DNA of 64,000 bases from Streptomyces griseoincarnatus. Its GTDB lineage: Bacteria > Actinomycetota > Actinomycetes > Streptomycetales > Streptomycetaceae. A model generated the notes under the pieces. That model saw nothing but the letters and a program-made list of their open reading frames with translations. It had not been told where the DNA came from and did not search any database. Position numbers and translations under genes: made by a program. Shown piece after piece: positions 63,493 through 64,000 of this stretch. Each line of letters opens with the position of its first letter. Position 1 is the first letter of the stretch. The stretch spans positions 62,001 through 126,000 of the forward strand of contig BMTH01000004.1 of the NCBI GenBank assembly GCA_014649575.1, in the 5' to 3' direction.

Positions 63493-64000
63493 ATGGCTGC
63501 CACTCCCGCGCCCCCCACCGCGCCCCCCAAGCCCACCTGGGACCCCCGGTCGCCCACGCCGATGCCGTGGCTGCGGCCCACCATCCGCATACGGCTCACG
63601 CTGCTGTACGGCGGCATGTTCCTGATCGCCGGCATCCTACTGCTGTCGATCATCTACCTGCTCGCCGCGCAGGCCCTGCGCACCGGCAGCCAGCCGCTGT
63701 TCAAGATCGTCGACTTCGACGGACTGAAGGTCTCCAGCAACGATTGTCCGGGCATCGCCGACGGCAACCTCTCCCTGACCGAGTTCAACAACGCGATCAG
63801 CGAGTGCATCGACGACCAGCGCCAGGTCGCCCTGGACAACCTGCTCAGCCGATCCCTGCTGGCCCTGCTCGGCCTCGCCGTCATCGCGTTCGCCTTCGGC
63901 TACGCCATGGCCGGGCGCGTGCTGTCGCCGCTGGGCCGCATCACCCGCACCGCCCGCGCGGTGGCGGGCTCCGACCTGTCCCGCCGGATCGAGCTGGACG
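63493..64000 (+). CDS. cutS: CutS sensor histidine kinase (5' part; runs off the window)
   Basis: The first 169 residues are present. A Pro-rich cytoplasmic N-terminus is followed by membrane helix 1 (about 36-58), an extracellular loop of about 60 residues and helix 2 (about 120-140), then the start of a HAMP domain (GRVLSPLGRITRTARAVAGS). The loop has exactly two cysteines, Cys85 and Cys105, which could form a disulphide and act as the sensor. The kinase domains lie beyond the window. Confidence 0.92.
   Translation, partial: MAATPAPPTAPPKPTWDPRSPTPMPWLRPTIRIRLTLLYGGMFLIAGILLLSIIYLLAAQALRTGSQPLFKIVDFDGLKVSSNDCPGIADGNLSLTEFNNAISECIDDQRQVALDNLLSRSLLALLGLAVIAFAFGYAMAGRVLSPLGRITRTARAVAGSDLSRRIELD

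Overview
The window is about 70% G+C, with G/C-rich third codon positions, many GTG starts, leaderless promoters and actinobacterial gene families. It is a chromosomal segment of a Streptomyces. WhiH, HrdB, SepH, CutRS, NrdRJ and LexA occur in one run, and the order lexA-nrdRJ ... whiH-hrdB ... cutRS matches my recollection of the conserved Streptomyces core around SCO5803-SCO5863 of S. coelicolor (recalled, not searched). No tRNA, rRNA, CRISPR array, insertion sequence or prophage was seen.

Layout. 0-12 kb: lexA (minus) opposite nrdR-nrdJ, with an SOS box and paired NrdR boxes between them; then a TerD-type protein, a small alpha/beta-barrel protein, a histidine phosphatase, an ADP-ribosylglycohydrolase, a divergent DHA2 drug exporter/TetR pair with two palindromic operators, and rnhB. 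12-26 kb: two hypotheticals, a RecQ helicase with a C-terminal phosphoribosyltransferase-like segment, a DUF4192 protein, an NrtR-like Nudix regulator, an ABC ATPase-permease fusion, whiH, hrdB and a secreted trypsin-like protease. A run of five 70-bp tandem repeats follows. 26-42 kb: topoisomerase IV subunits parE and parC bracket a solute-symporter operon, a DcuS/DcuR-like two-component system, an iron-box-controlled sucrase/ferredoxin-like gene, a DUF6082 locus and a CobW-type GTPase; then a pair of M16 peptidase genes. 42-51 kb: an M23 endopeptidase behind a c-di-AMP (ydaO-type) riboswitch, a GntR regulator, HPr, a GNAT/acyl-CoA-synthetase protein acetyltransferase, DUF5998, a phosphodiesterase and thymidine kinase. 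51-56 kb is the most disturbed part: a hydrolase/HxlR pair, then a decayed flavin-monooxygenase/SDR gene and the tail of a transporter, both missing their 5' ends at one junction, with small tandem repeats. 56-64 kb: sepH, a sugar-lactone oxidase/MFS operon, ferrochelatase and inositol monophosphatase, a 57-residue protein, and cutR with the beginning of cutS.

How the genes relate. Much of the window is housekeeping regulation: the vegetative sigma factor (HrdB), sporulation control and division (WhiH, SepH), deoxynucleotide supply (NrdR, NrdJ, thymidine kinase), DNA topology and repair (ParE, ParC, LexA, RecQ, RNase HII), envelope remodelling under c-di-AMP control, and envelope/secretion signalling (CutRS). 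Several regulatory sites can be read directly: SOS box, NrdR boxes, TetR operators, a candidate NrtR operator, a DmdR/DtxR iron box, a riboswitch and many strong hairpin terminators. At least eight genes have a -10-like hexamer 6-7 nt before the start codon, which predicts leaderless mRNAs.

The best candidates for undescribed biology are the RecQ-phosphoribosyltransferase fusion, the 5 x 70-bp repeat array, the DUF6082 locus with its palindromic site, the ABC fusion beside whiH, and the twin-truncation deletion scar. None of these is proven to be a new system.
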